This document shows, piece after piece, positions 52,559-61,628 of a DNA stretch of 64,000 bases. The position numbers and the translations under genes are program-made. The notes under the pieces were generated by a model that had not been told where the DNA came from, ran no database searches, and saw nothing but the letters and a program-made list of their open reading frames with translations. Numbering within the stretch: position 1 is the first letter of the stretch; each line of letters starts with the position of its first letter. This DNA comes from Pseudoxanthomonas sp. J35 (GTDB lineage Bacteria; Pseudomonadota; Gammaproteobacteria; Xanthomonadales; Xanthomonadaceae), in assembly GCF_000513995.1 (NCBI RefSeq), contig NZ_AZVB01000007.1, forward strand, positions 1 through 64,000. Reading direction: 5' to 3'.

Positions 52559-53824
52559 CAGCACGACGCCGTCACCCAGCCCACGCCCCCCGCCTCGATC
52601 GGCCCCTGGCCGCGCCGTTCCACCCGCAAGGTCATGGTCGGCGGCATCGCCGTCGGTGGCGGCGCGCCGGTAGTCGTGCAGTCGATGACCAATACCGACA
52701 CCGCGGACGTGGCGTCCTCGGTGAAGCAGGTGGCCGAGCTGTGGCGCGCCGGTTCGGAACTGGTGCGCCTGACCGTGAACACCCCGGAGGCGGCCGCGGC
52801 GATCCCGCGGATCCGCGAGAAGCTGCTGATGATGGGCATCGACGTGCCCCTGATCGGCGACTTCCACTACAACGGCCACCAGCTGCTGGCCGCCGAGCCG
52901 GCCTGTGCCGAGGCCCTGGCCAAGTACCGGATCAACCCCGGCAACGTCGGCTTCGGCAAGAAGAAGGACACCCAGTTCGCTTCGATCATCGAGAAGGCGA
53001 TCGAGTACGGCAAGCCGGTGCGCATCGGCGCCAACTGGGGTTCGCTGGACCAGGCCCTGGCCGCGCGGCTGATGGACGAGAACAGCCAGCGCGCCGAACC
53101 GTGGGACGCCGGGCGGGTGCTGCGCGAGGCGCTGATCCGCTCGGCGCTGGACTCGGCCGACCGCGCGGTGGAGCTGGGCCTGCCGGCCGAGCGCATCGTG
53201 CTCAGCTGCAAGGTCAGCGGCGTCCAGGAACTGATCGCGGTGTACCGCGACCTGGCCTCGCGCAGCGACTACGCCCTGCACCTGGGCCTGACCGAGGCCG
53301 GCATCGGCAGCAAGGGCATCGTCGCCTCCAGCGCGGCGCTGGCGGTGCTGCTGCAGGAAGGCATCGGCGACACCATCCGCATCTCGCTGACCCCGGAACC
53401 GGGCCAGCCGCGCACCGCCGAGGTAGTGGTTGCGCAGGAACTGCTGCAGACCACCGGCCAGCGTGCCTTCACCCCGATGGTCACCGCCTGCCCGGGCTGC
53501 GGCCGCACCACCAGCACCTTCTTCCAGGAGCTGGCCAAGACCGTGCAGGAGCACGTTCGGGCGAAGATGCCGGAATGGCGCATCTCGCACCCGGGCGCGG
53601 AGAACCTGTCGCTGGCGGTGATGGGCTGCGTGGTCAACGGCCCGGGCGAGTCGCGGCACGCCAACATTGGCATCTCCCTGCCGGGGACCGGCGAGGCGCC
53701 GTCGGCGCCGGTGTTCGTCGACGGCGAGAAGAAGGTCACGCTCAAGGGCGAGAACATCGCCGCCGAGTTCGTGGCCCTGATCGACGAGTACGTCGACACG
53801 CGCTATGCCCGGAAGGCCGGCTGA
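52556..53824 (+). CDS. ispG: 4-hydroxy-3-methylbut-2-enyl-diphosphate synthase IspG (GcpE)
   Basis: Iron-sulfur enzyme of 422 residues in the MEP isoprenoid pathway, converting MEcPP to HMBPP. N-terminal TIM-barrel: [32 protein letters not shown] and [13 protein letters not shown]-terminal 4Fe-4S domain: ACPGCGRTT with the paired Cys, and [19 protein letters not shown] with the third Cys and the essential Glu. The extra segment relative to E. coli IspG (372) is about 50 residues, as in other xanthomonads. It overlaps the PAP2 gene by 20 nt. Confidence 0.97.
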   Translation: MQHDAVTQPTPPASIGPWPRRSTRKVMVGGIAVGGGAPVVVQSMTNTDTADVASSVKQVAELWRAGSELVRLTVNTPEAAAAIPRIREKLLMMGIDVPLIGDFHYNGHQLLAAEPACAEALAKYRINPGNVGFGKKKDTQFASIIEKAIEYGKPVRIGANWGSLDQALAARLMDENSQRAEPWDAGRVLREALIRSALDSADRAVELGLPAERIVLSCKVSGVQELIAVYRDLASRSDYALHLGLTEAGIGSKGIVASSAALAVLLQEGIGDTIRISLTPEPGQPRTAEVVVAQELLQTTGQRAFTPMVTACPGCGRTTSTFFQELAKTVQEHVRAKMPEWRISHPGAENLSLAVMGCVVNGPGESRHANIGISLPGTGEAPSAPVFVDGEKKVTLKGENIAAEFVALIDEYVDTRYARKAG

Positions 53825-54488
53825 GCCTCAGGCCCGGTCGCTCCTGGCCGCGCTGCGCGGCCGCTGGCGTTCGCTGCTCCTGCTGTTCGTCGGCGTGCTC
53901 CTGCCGCTGTGGCTGTTCGCCGAGCTGGCCGACGAGATCCACGAAATGGAGGCGCTGGTCTTCGACGACGCGCTGTTGCTGCGCGTGCACGCCTGGACCT
54001 CGCCGCTGCTGGACCGGATGTTCGTCTGGTTCAGCCTGGCCGGCTACCGCTACGGCGTGGTGCCGCTGGACATCGCCATCGCGCTGGGCCTGCTGCTGGC
54101 GAGGTGCTGGCGCGAGGCGGCGTTCGCCAGCGTGTCCTTCATCGGTTCGGCGCTGCTGAACCTGGGCACCAAGCAGTTCTTCCAGCGCGAGCGGCCCTCG
54201 CTGTGGGACTCGATCGCCCCGGAAACCACCTTCAGCTTCCCCAGTGGCCACGCGATGGGTTCGGCGACGCTGGCCGCGGTCGTGGTGCTGCTGGCCTGGC
54301 ATACGCGCTGGCGCTGGCCGGTGCTGCTGGTGGCCGCGCTGTTCACCGGCATGGTCGGGGTGTCGCGCATGTACCTGGGCGTGCATTACCCGTCCGACGT
54401 GCTCGGCGGCTGGGCCGCCGGCCTGGCCTGGACCTCCGGGGTGTACCTGGTGCTGTTCCGCGCGCGCCGGCCGTGGCGGCGCCACTAG
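53805..54488 (+). CDS. PAP2-family membrane phosphatase
   Basis: Inner-membrane protein of 227 residues with about five to six helices. All three lipid-phosphatase motifs are complete: [19 protein letters not shown] and [16 protein letters not shown]. Substrates in the family include undecaprenyl diphosphate and phosphatidylglycerol phosphate. Its coupling with ispG, which supplies isoprenoid precursors, makes undecaprenyl diphosphate recycling attractive, but this is inference. The start lies within the ispG 3' end. Confidence 0.93.
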   Translation: MPGRPAEPQARSLLAALRGRWRSLLLLFVGVLLPLWLFAELADEIHEMEALVFDDALLLRVHAWTSPLLDRMFVWFSLAGYRYGVVPLDIAIALGLLLARCWREAAFASVSFIGSALLNLGTKQFFQRERPSLWDSIAPETTFSFPSGHAMGSATLAAVVVLLAWHTRWRWPVLLVAALFTGMVGVSRMYLGVHYPSDVLGGWAAGLAWTSGVYLVLFRARRPWRRH

Positions 54489-54545
54489 CGCCACCGCCGG
54501 ATGGACGCGTGCCCGATGCGTTGCACCGGGCACGGCTTCCGCTGC

Positions 54546-54773
54546 CTAGCGGCCGAAGCGGTCGAGCAGCTTGTCGGTCGCCCTGTCGAGCAGGGCCGGG
54601 GCCTTCGCGCCGGAGAGCGCGGCGGATCCACCCGGATTCGCGCCGACGTTGGTGAAGGCGACCGGGAAGTCGCGGACCTTGCGGATGCGGCCCTGGCCCA
54701 GGTCCTCGAACTGCACGAAGGTGGCGTTGAGGACCGGATCCGGGGGAGGGGTAGCGCGGTTGCCCGCGACCAA
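54546..54773 (-). pseudogene. Orphan coding fragment (C-terminal remnant of an unrecognised gene)
   Basis: An open frame of about 75 codons from a possible TTG at 54773 to TAG at 54546 shows the strong G/C third-position bias of real genes here. Its translation looks protein-like (TFVQFEDLGQGRIRKVRDF, PVAFTNVGANPGGS, LLDRATDKLLDRFG). I do not recognise a family. There is no good start codon or ribosome binding site, and upstream the frame dissolves into the antisense-of-frame of the esterase gene at 54796. It could be the 3' remnant of a deleted gene or a short real protein. Confidence 0.4.
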
Positions 54774-54795
54774 CAGGCCGGTCAGGCGTGGACGC

Positions 54796-56001
54796 TCAAC
54801 GGCCCGGGCGGGAGTTCCCGGTGTCGGGCGCGGATGTCCACGGACCGGCGTGGGCGTCGAGATGGGCGCGCAGGAGGCTGGCAATGCGGGCGTGGTCGGC
54901 CAGGGATGGATGGAAGTGGCAGCCGCCCATGTCCAGGCCGTCGACCTCGACGAAACCGATCCGCCCTTCGCCCGCATTCCGCAGCTCCGCGACAGCGGCC
55001 TGCGCCGCCGCGCTGATCCGGCCTTCATGCAGCGACGTCGCCCACACCAGCACGTAGGCGTCCGGGTGCCTCGCGCGCAACGCGCCCAGGAACGCGGCGT
55101 AGCCGGCGACGAAGTCCGTGCGCAGCGCCTCCGCGTCCGGCCAGCGCTCGCCCGGATGCAGCGGCGTGGAGAAGTCGTTGGTGCCCAGGGCGACCACGAT
55201 CGCCTGTGGATCCCAGTCGTCCTCCACGACCGCTTCGCCGTCCAGCAGCGCATGGGGCCAGGCCTGCGGCAGCGTGCGGCCCGGACCGCCGTTGTAGTTG
55301 CGGACCACGCCGCGGCCGGAGATGGCGCTGATCCGGTAGTCGGCGTCGTAGTGGCGCGCCAGCAGCGGGCCGAAGGCGCGGGTGTTGTCGGTGCGTTCCC
55401 AGACCTCCGCCCCGCTGCATTCGCGGGTGCCGGAGAGATTGCCGTAGCCGACGGTGTGCGAGTCGCCGACGAATTCGATCCGCGCCTCGCGGCGGGGCAG
55501 GGGCCGGGCGTGGCTTCCCCGGGGCAGGAGTAAGCCGTCGAAGCGCTGCGGGCCGGCCTGGTGCTCGGTGGCCACGTCGATGCGCAGGGTGTGCGCCGCG
55601 TCGGCCAGTCCGTCCACGCGGTACAGCCCGGGCGCGGGGCGGACCAGGGTCGCCACGGATTCCCCGTCGACGCGCACGTGCAGGATCACTTCGCCTTGCC
55701 CGATGGCGAAAGCGATCGCCCGGCCATGGAATGCGGTCTCGAAATAAAGCCCGGGCCACTGGTAGCTGTACCGGTGCCCATCGCGCAACACGCGACCGCG
55801 GGTGTGCACAGGCGCCGCTGCAGCCTCCGTAGCCCTGGCAAGCGCAGCGCACCCGGGATCGGCGCATGGCGAAACCACGACCCCGGAAGCGGCCTGCGGC
55901 CCTGGCCGGGCTGCAGGGGCGGACTCCGGAGCATCCTCCGGCGCCGGCGTGGCAAAACCGGCCGGGGCGGCAAGCAGCAGGGCAAGGAGCAGGTGCTTCA
56001 T
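54796..56001 (-). CDS. CE2-type SGNH/GDSL carbohydrate esterase, secreted
   Basis: Protein of 401 residues with a signal peptide (MKHLLLALLLAAPAGFA). An N-terminal beta-sandwich region (about 80-180; YSYQWPGLYFETAFHGRAIAF) precedes an SGNH hydrolase domain with the nucleophile Ser in EFVGDSHTVGYGN, the block VVALGTNDFSTPLHPGERW and the C-terminal His in GGCHFHPSLADHARI. This two-domain order is that of carbohydrate esterase family 2 (acetyl-xylan/glucomannan esterases), active outside the cytoplasm. No xylan or mannan genes are adjacent. Residues 18-50 are Ala/Pro-rich. Start ATG 56001 fits the signal peptide. Confidence 0.87.
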   Translation of the reverse strand: MKHLLLALLLAAPAGFATPAPEDAPESAPAARPGPQAASGVVVSPCADPGCAALARATEAAAAPVHTRGRVLRDGHRYSYQWPGLYFETAFHGRAIAFAIGQGEVILHVRVDGESVATLVRPAPGLYRVDGLADAAHTLRIDVATEHQAGPQRFDGLLLPRGSHARPLPRREARIEFVGDSHTVGYGNLSGTRECSGAEVWERTDNTRAFGPLLARHYDADYRISAISGRGVVRNYNGGPGRTLPQAWPHALLDGEAVVEDDWDPQAIVVALGTNDFSTPLHPGERWPDAEALRTDFVAGYAAFLGALRARHPDAYVLVWATSLHEGRISAAAQAAVAELRNAGEGRIGFVEVDGLDMGGCHFHPSLADHARIASLLRAHLDAHAGPWTSAPDTGNSRPGR

Positions 56002-56086
56002 GCGGGCAGGGGCATGGCCGGTGACCGGCGCATCATCCTGCATCAGCGGCGTGCATGCCCGTGCGGTGCGGACGCCGGAAAAGACG

Positions 56087-56111
56087 AAGGCCCGGGCAAT
56101 GCCCGGGCCTT
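56087..56111 (-). terminator. Terminator of tRNA-Ala
   Basis: Perfect 11-bp hairpin AAGGCCCGGGC-ATT-GCCCGGGCCTT on the minus strand, followed by CGTCTTTT. It lies 8 nt past the tRNA 3' end. Confidence 0.85.
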
Positions 56112-56119
56112 CTGGTATT

Positions 56120-56195
<76 letters not shown>

Positions 56196-56231
56196 ACGGT
56201 CGCTTCGGCGAACCTGTGCGAGGCGGCAATT

Positions 56232-57326
56232 CTAGCCTGACCTCGAGCCGCCTGCCAACAGGGGGGACAACACCGGTTCAAGTTCGCGCCGGCGCCAGCC
56301 CTGCAACGCCGGCGGCCATTGCCCGCCGTCGAGCAGCGACTCCAGGTGGCGGCGCGAGGCAAGCACGCCGTCGGGCAGGGACAGCTCGGCGCTGCGCTTG
56401 GCCACCGCGTCCTGCAGGCGCCGCAGCGCGTTGCGGTCCGGGTCGCCGGCAGGCGCGGGCATGGCGTCCTCGTCGGCCAGCGCGGTGGAGATGGCCTGCC
56501 ACAGCGCGTTGGCGAGCTTGCGCGGCGCCTTCGGCATCGCATCGAGGCGCTGCTGCAGGGCGCGCGCATCGGCCGGCGGATCGCGCGACAGCAGCACCGC
56601 CAGTTCGTTGTCCAGCACCCAGCTGCGTGGCAGGTCGTGCTCGCGGGCGTGGCGCTCGCGCCAGCGCAGCAGGCGCAGCAGGCGGCGCTGGCCGGCGGTG
56701 TCGAGGAACTGCGCCGAGCGCAGCGACAGGTGCGGCCAGGTTTCGCCCTCGTCGCGGCTGGCGGTGGCCAGCGCACGCTCGACATCTTCGGCCAGCCATT
56801 CTTCGCGGCCGAGTTCGCGCAGGCGGCCGGAGGTGGCCGCGTACAGCGCGTCGAGGTGGCGCACGTCGTCGGCGGCGTATTCGAGCTGGGCGGCGCTGAG
56901 CGGGCGGCGCAGCCAGTCCGAGCGGGTCTCGCCCTTGGGCAGGGCCACGCCGGTGACCTGTTCGACCAGCTTCTGGTAGCCCATGCCGGCGCCGATGCCG
57001 GCGATCGCGGCCGCGACCTGGGTGTCGAACATCGGCTTCGGCAGGGTGCCGCAGGCGCAGCGCAGCGCGATCAGGTCCTCGCTGGCGCTGTGCATCACCT
57101 TGAGGACGCCGGGTGCGTCGAGCCAGGCGGCCAGCGCCGCGGCCATGCCGGGAACCAGCGGGTCGACCAGCAGGATGTCGTCGCCGACCGCCATCTGCAC
57201 CAGGGCCAGGCGCGGCCAGTAGGTGCGTTCGCGGATGAATTCGGTATCCAGGCCGATGCGCCGTGGTGCATCCTGGAGCCGGCGCAGGAGCTCGCCGGGC
57301 TGGTCGATCCAGAGGGGTTCTGACAC
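56232..57326 (-). CDS. rnd: Ribonuclease D
   Basis: 3'-5' exoribonuclease of 364 residues acting on tRNA 3' ends and other RNAs. The DEDD catalytic set is intact: [15 protein letters not shown] (Asp, Glu), [12 protein letters not shown] (Asp) and [14 protein letters not shown] (Asp). The DEDDy-type Tyr is in EYAADD. The HRDC-type helical domains follow ([20 protein letters not shown] region). Start is GTG 57326. Its position directly upstream of a tRNA gene on the same strand is suggestive given its role in tRNA 3' trimming. Confidence 0.95.
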   Translation of the reverse strand: MSEPLWIDQPGELLRRLQDAPRRIGLDTEFIRERTYWPRLALVQMAVGDDILLVDPLVPGMAAALAAWLDAPGVLKVMHSASEDLIALRCACGTLPKPMFDTQVAAAIAGIGAGMGYQKLVEQVTGVALPKGETRSDWLRRPLSAAQLEYAADDVRHLDALYAATSGRLRELGREEWLAEDVERALATASRDEGETWPHLSLRSAQFLDTAGQRRLLRLLRWRERHAREHDLPRSWVLDNELAVLLSRDPPADARALQQRLDAMPKAPRKLANALWQAISTALADEDAMPAPAGDPDRNALRRLQDAVAKRSAELSLPDGVLASRRHLESLLDGGQWPPALQGWRRRELEPVLSPLLAGGSRSG

Positions 57327-57425
57327 GTGGGTTCCGTGGTCTGGGGCTGTTGCTTCGTTGCCCCTGGGGGGCGGGATAGCCTAACGTCAAACCGGCTGGG
57401 ACGGTTCAACGGAGGGATCTGGATC

Positions 57426-59309
57426 TTGCGCACCGGCGTACGGGCATTGCTGTGGACCACGCTGCTGCTGGCTGCCGCCTGCGGCCGCGCGCCCGAAGCC
57501 GGCGTGCCTGCCCCGGCGCGGGCGCCGGAGGCCGCGGACACGGTGGCGGAGCCGCCGCCGGGCGCGGCGCCCAGCGTCACCGTGCGCGGCGACGAGAGCG
57601 AGGCGGTGGTCAGCGCCTGGATCCCCCCGACGGTGGAGCTGGAGGACGCCGACCGCGCGGCCCTGCTGGCGCAGGCCGCCGCGGCGCTGGAAGCCGGGCG
57701 CCTGTTCGAGGATGCGCAGGCGGCGGTGCCGGTCTACCTGGCCCTGGCCGCTGCCGATCCGAAGGACCGCGCCGCGCGGCGCGGCCTGCAGCGCGCGCAG
57801 GCGCAGGTGCTGCGCGAGGCACGGGCGGCGCTGGCCGCGGCGCAGGACGACCCGGCGGCGCTGGCGCGGGCCACGCAGCTGGCCGCGGTCGCCCGTGCGC
57901 TGGCGCCTGCGGACGCCGCGGTGGTCGCCCTGCAGCGGGACGTGGAGCTGGCGCGGCGGCTGGACGGGCTCAACCGCGCCGGCGAGGAGGACCTGCGCGC
58001 CGGGCGCCTGGGCGAGCAGGGCGACGGCGCGCTGGCCTGGTTCCGCGATGCGTTGGCGCTGCGCGCGGACGACCCGCGCGCGTTGCAGGGGCGCGCGGCG
58101 GTGGAGAGCGCCGCGCTGCGCCGGGCCGGCGACGCCGCCGCCCGTTTCCAGTTCGACGAGGCCGAGCGCTGGCTGGGCCACGCCCAGGCGGTGCGCGAGG
58201 ACGCCGCCGGCGCGGTGGCGGATGCGCGCCGGCGGGTGGAATCGCTGCGCGCGGCCCGCATCGCCGCGTTGCGCGACGCCGCCCTGCGCGAGCTGGGCGA
58301 CGGCGGCCTCGTCGGCCTGCGCCAGGCGCGGATGCGGCTGGACGACATCCTGCGCATCGCCGCGCCCGGTGACCCGGTTGCGGCGCAGCTGCGCGAGCGC
58401 ATCGACCTGGCCACCCATTACGGCGTGTTCCGCCCCGGGCAGGTGTTCACCGACGCCCTGGCCGACGGCAGCCGCGGCCCGCAGATGGTGGTGGTGCCGC
58501 ACGGCGGTTTCCGCATGGGTGCGCTGGACAGCGAACCGGGCGCGGCCGCGGCGGAAAAGCCGGCGCACTACGTGCGCTTCGACCGCGGCTTCGCCATGTC
58601 GCTGACCGAGGTCACGGTGGCCGAGTTCGGCCGCTTCGTCGCCCAGGCCGGCGCGCGGCCGCGCGCGACCCGGCGCGGCAACTCCATCGTCTACGACGAG
58701 CGCAGCGGCAACTTCGTCCGCCGCAGCGGGGTGGACTGGCGTTCGGGTTACGACGGCAGGCCCGCCGCGCCCAACGACCCGGTGCTGCACGTGAGCGTGC
58801 GCGACGCCGAGGCCTACGCGGCGTGGCTGTCGCAGCAGACCGGGCGCCACTACCGGCTGCCCAGCGAGGCGGAGTTCGAGTACGCCTTGCGCGCCGGCAA
58901 CGAGGGACGCTTCCCCTGGGGCGACGACGGCACCCCGCCGGAAGGCAGCGGCAACTTCGCCGGGGCCAACGACGTCTCGCCCAGCGGCCGCACCTGGAAC
59001 AACGCCTTCGTCGGCTTCGGCGACGGCTACTGGGGGCCGGCGCCGGTGGGCCGGTTCAAGCCCAATGCATGGGGTCTTCACGACCTGGCCGGCAATGTCA
59101 GCGAATGGGTCGCCGACTGCTGGCACGCGAGCTACCGGCGCGCGCCCACCGATGGCGCGGCGTGGTTCAATCCCGGCTGTCGCGCCCGGGTGATCCGCGG
59201 CGGGGTATGGTCCGGCTCGCCGGCACAGACCCGCTCGGCCTGGCGGGCGTCGATGGATTCGGACATGACCAGCGCGCGCGTGGGCTTCCGCCTGGTGCGC
59301 GGCATCTGA
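57426..59309 (+). CDS. SUMF1/FGE-sulfatase-domain lipoprotein with helical N-terminal region
   Basis: Protein of 627 residues. A lipoprotein signal (WTTLLLAAACG, Cys19) leads to a 330-residue Ala/Arg-rich helical region with TPR-like units (ALEAGRLFEDAQAAVPVYLALAAADPKD; DALALRADDPRALQGRAAVESA). The C-terminal SUMF1 domain (about 385-627) has MVVVPHGGFRMGALDSEPG, ALTEVTVAEF-like SLTEVTVAEFGRFV, YRLPSEAEFEYALRAG, LAGNVSEWVADCWH and RVIRGGVWSGS. The domain occurs in the formylglycine-generating enzyme, PvdO and kinase-linked proteins; catalysis cannot be claimed here. Start TTG 57426 has GGAGGG 9 nt upstream. An M48 protease gene follows after 13 nt. Confidence 0.87.
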   Translation: MRTGVRALLWTTLLLAAACGRAPEAGVPAPARAPEAADTVAEPPPGAAPSVTVRGDESEAVVSAWIPPTVELEDADRAALLAQAAAALEAGRLFEDAQAAVPVYLALAAADPKDRAARRGLQRAQAQVLREARAALAAAQDDPAALARATQLAAVARALAPADAAVVALQRDVELARRLDGLNRAGEEDLRAGRLGEQGDGALAWFRDALALRADDPRALQGRAAVESAALRRAGDAAARFQFDEAERWLGHAQAVREDAAGAVADARRRVESLRAARIAALRDAALRELGDGGLVGLRQARMRLDDILRIAAPGDPVAAQLRERIDLATHYGVFRPGQVFTDALADGSRGPQMVVVPHGGFRMGALDSEPGAAAAEKPAHYVRFDRGFAMSLTEVTVAEFGRFVAQAGARPRATRRGNSIVYDERSGNFVRRSGVDWRSGYDGRPAAPNDPVLHVSVRDAEAYAAWLSQQTGRHYRLPSEAEFEYALRAGNEGRFPWGDDGTPPEGSGNFAGANDVSPSGRTWNNAFVGFGDGYWGPAPVGRFKPNAWGLHDLAGNVSEWVADCWHASYRRAPTDGAAWFNPGCRARVIRGGVWSGSPAQTRSAWRASMDSDMTSARVGFRLVRGI

Positions 59310-59322
59310 GAGGAGAGGGGCG

Positions 59323-60222
59323 ATGCGACAGGAGCCGTTCGGACAGGCAGGGCGCCAGGGCCAGGCGCCGCGGCGCCGCGGTGCCGGCCTGGGTGGCCTG
59401 CGCTGGCTGGTCCTGCTGGGCTTCCTCGTCTACGGCGGCTGCTACTACTTCTCCAACCGCACCCAGGACCCGTACACCGGCGAGACCGTGCTGATCGACG
59501 GTTCGATCGGGCCGGAGGAAGAGCGGGCGATGGGCCTGCAGGCCTACCAGGAGATCCTCTCCCAGGAACCGCCGCTGCCGAAGTCCGACCGGACCTCGCA
59601 GCAGATCGCCGCGATCGCGCAGCGGTTGATCGACAAGGTCCCGGAAGTCACCGCGGAACTGGCCGCCGAACACGGCATGGCCGCGCCCGAGCACTGGCGC
59701 CAGTTCGAATGGGACGTCAACGTGATCCCCTCGGACCAGGCCAACGCCTTCTGCCTGCCCGGCGGCAAGATGGCGGTGTACACCGGGCTGATCCCGGTGG
59801 CGCAGACCCAGGACGCGATGGCGGTGGTGATGGGCCACGAGATCGCCCATGCGCTGCTGCGCCATGGCGCCCAGCGTATGAGCCAGCAGAAGCTGGCGCA
59901 GATCGGGCAGATGGCCGGCGCGGCCAGCGGCATGGACCCGCAGCAGCAGCAGATGGTGATGGCGGCGATGGGCTACGGCTACCTGCTGCCGTACGCACGC
60001 ACCCACGAGACCCAGGCCGACGAGGTCGGGCTGATGCTGGCCGCCGCCGCCTGCTACGACCCGAACGAGGCGATCGGTCTGTGGCAGCGCATGTCGGGCG
60101 CTTCGGGCGGCCAGGCGCCGCCGGAGTTCGCCTCGACCCACCCGAACCCGGGAACCCGCATCCAGACCCTGCAGTCGCTCATGCCCAAGGCGCTGGCGTA
60201 CCGGGAGAAGTTCTGCCGGTAA
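59323..60222 (+). CDS. M48-family metalloprotease, membrane-anchored
   Basis: Protein of 299 residues. A basic N-terminus and one membrane segment (about 27-45) precede an M48 peptidase domain: VMGHEIAHALLRHGAQRMS carries HEIAH with two zinc His and the catalytic Glu, and ETQADEVGLMLAA carries the third ligand Glu. A BepA/LoiP-like C-terminus has FASTHPNPGTRIQTL. Such proteases handle misfolded outer-membrane proteins. LoiP is a lipoprotein, but here the segment ends YGGCYYFSNR, where GGC might serve as a poor lipobox. SD GAGGGG precedes the ATG. Probably co-transcribed with the SUMF1 lipoprotein. Confidence 0.9.
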   Translation: MRQEPFGQAGRQGQAPRRRGAGLGGLRWLVLLGFLVYGGCYYFSNRTQDPYTGETVLIDGSIGPEEERAMGLQAYQEILSQEPPLPKSDRTSQQIAAIAQRLIDKVPEVTAELAAEHGMAAPEHWRQFEWDVNVIPSDQANAFCLPGGKMAVYTGLIPVAQTQDAMAVVMGHEIAHALLRHGAQRMSQQKLAQIGQMAGAASGMDPQQQQMVMAAMGYGYLLPYARTHETQADEVGLMLAAAACYDPNEAIGLWQRMSGASGGQAPPEFASTHPNPGTRIQTLQSLMPKALAYREKFCR

Positions 60223-60264
60223 GGCGGGCGGCTGGCGGGGGCGGAGGGGTTGGAGGGGGGAAGC

Positions 60265-60287
60265 AGCGGGGCAAGCCCCGCTCTACG
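60265..60287. repeat. Dispersed palindromic repeat, copy 2
   Basis: AGCGGGGC-AA-GCCCCGCT followed by CTACG; a perfect 8-bp inverted repeat nearly identical to the element at 12231-12253. It lies between the convergent M48 and phaR genes and could also act as a transcription end structure. Confidence 0.7.
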
Positions 60288-60289
60288 GG

Positions 60290-60796
60290 TCAGCGGCGCT
60301 TGCCGCCGGCACCGCTGCCACGTTCGGGCTCGCCGCGGCCGGTGCCGGTGGGGCGGCCGAGGTTGGCGGCCAGGCCGCGCTGGAATTCCTGCCACATCTC
60401 GAGGTTGCGCTCGGTGAGCTGGTTCATCGCCGTCCACGGCGTCTGCCCGAGCAGGTTGCCCATCTGCTGGCGGAAGGTCTGCTGCTGCTCGAGGAACAGC
60501 TGCATGCTGCGCTCGAGGTAGTTGCCCATGAAGCCCTGCAGCGAATCGCCGTAGAAGCGGATGATCTGGCTCAGCAGCTGGGTGGACAGCATCGGTTCGC
60601 CGTCCTGTTCCTGCTCGGCGATGATCTGCAGCAGGACTGAACGGGTCAGGTCCTCGCCGCTCTTGGCGTCGCGCACCTCGAAGGATTCGCCATCCAGGAT
60701 CAGCTGGCGCACGTCCTCGATGGTGATGTAGCTGGAGATCTCGGTGTCGTAAAGCCGGCGGTTCGGGTACTTCTTGATGATGCGGGTGGCAGCCAT
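60290..60796 (-). CDS. phaR: Polyhydroxyalkanoate synthesis repressor PhaR
   Basis: Protein of 168 residues. The N-terminal DNA-binding domain is highly characteristic (RIIKKYPNRRLYDTEISSYIT), followed by the PHB-accumulation regulatory domain (SQIIRFYGDSLQGFMGNYLERSMQLFLEQQQTF in segments). It binds PHB granules and DNA and represses phasin genes until polymer appears. The C-terminus is Gly/Arg-rich. It lies 91 nt downstream of phaB on the same strand. No phaC or phasin gene is in the window. Confidence 0.94.
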   Translation of the reverse strand: MAATRIIKKYPNRRLYDTEISSYITIEDVRQLILDGESFEVRDAKSGEDLTRSVLLQIIAEQEQDGEPMLSTQLLSQIIRFYGDSLQGFMGNYLERSMQLFLEQQQTFRQQMGNLLGQTPWTAMNQLTERNLEMWQEFQRGLAANLGRPTGTGRGEPERGSGAGGKRR

Positions 60797-60887
60797 CGGG
60801 CGCTCGCGGGCAGACTTCAAGTGGCGCCGAGCATGGCGCACTGCAGCAGCGGAAGCAACTGCCACCGGTCCCGGCGTCAGCCGGCAC

Positions 60888-61628
60888 TCACCAACCCATG
60901 TGGTGGCCGCCGTTGATGTCCAGGTTGGAGCCGGTGATCCAGCCGGCCTGTTCGTCGACCAGGAAACCCACCGCATAGGCGATCTCCTCGGGGGTGCCGA
61001 GCCGGCCGGTGGGGATGTCGGCGGCGATCTTGGCGCGCACCTCTTCGGGAACCGCCATCACCATGTCGGTGGCCACGTAGCCGGGGGAGACGGTGTTGAC
61101 GGTGATGCCGAGCTTGGCGTTCTCGCGCGCCAGCGAAATGGTGAAGCCGTGCATGCCGGCCTTGGCCGCGGCGTAGTTGGCCTGGCCGTACTGGCCCTTG
61201 AGGCCGTTGATCGAGCTGATCTGGATGATCCGGCCCCACTTGCGCTCGCGCATGCCCTCGATCACCGGACGGGTGACATTGAACACCGAATTGAGGTTGG
61301 TGTTGATGACCTCGTTCCACTGCCGCGCGGTCATCTTGTGGAAGGTGCCGTCGCGGGTGATGCCGGCGTTGTTGACCAGGATCTCGACCGGGCCGAGCCT
61401 GGCCTCGATCTCGCGCACCATCGCCTCGGCTTCTTCGGGCGAGGTGACGTCGCCCTTGACCAGGGCGACCTCGTAGCCGTCGGCCTTCATCTGCGCCTGC
61501 CAGGCCAGGGCCTTTTCCTCGTTGCGGTAGTTGGTCGCGACGCGGTGGCCCATGTCGGCCAGCTTCCTGCAGATCGCGGTGCCGATGCCGCCGGTGCCGC
61601 CGGTAACCAGTGCAACGCGACTGCTCAT
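60888..61628 (-). CDS. phaB: Acetoacetyl-CoA reductase PhaB
   Basis: NADPH-dependent short-chain dehydrogenase of 246 residues: cofactor loop [32 protein letters not shown], catalytic Ser in [13 protein letters not shown] and Tyr-x3-Lys in NYAAAKAG. The GLKGQYGQ and [11 protein letters not shown] segments are typical of PhaB rather than FabG. It makes (R)-3-hydroxybutyryl-CoA for PHB. Start ATG 61628 overlaps the gluQ stop (ATGA); a GGAGG lies 9 nt upstream within gluQ. Confidence 0.94.
   Translation of the reverse strand: MSSRVALVTGGTGGIGTAICRKLADMGHRVATNYRNEEKALAWQAQMKADGYEVALVKGDVTSPEEAEAMVREIEARLGPVEILVNNAGITRDGTFHKMTARQWNEVINTNLNSVFNVTRPVIEGMRERKWGRIIQISSINGLKGQYGQANYAAAKAGMHGFTISLARENAKLGITVNTVSPGYVATDMVMAVPEEVRAKIAADIPTGRLGTPEEIAYAVGFLVDEQAGWITGSNLDINGGHHMGW

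Noticed and set aside
50090-53659. Open frame of about 1190 codons antisense to the GGDEF-EAL and ispG genes
   Set aside because: Same shadow effect; both sense genes have intact catalytic motifs.
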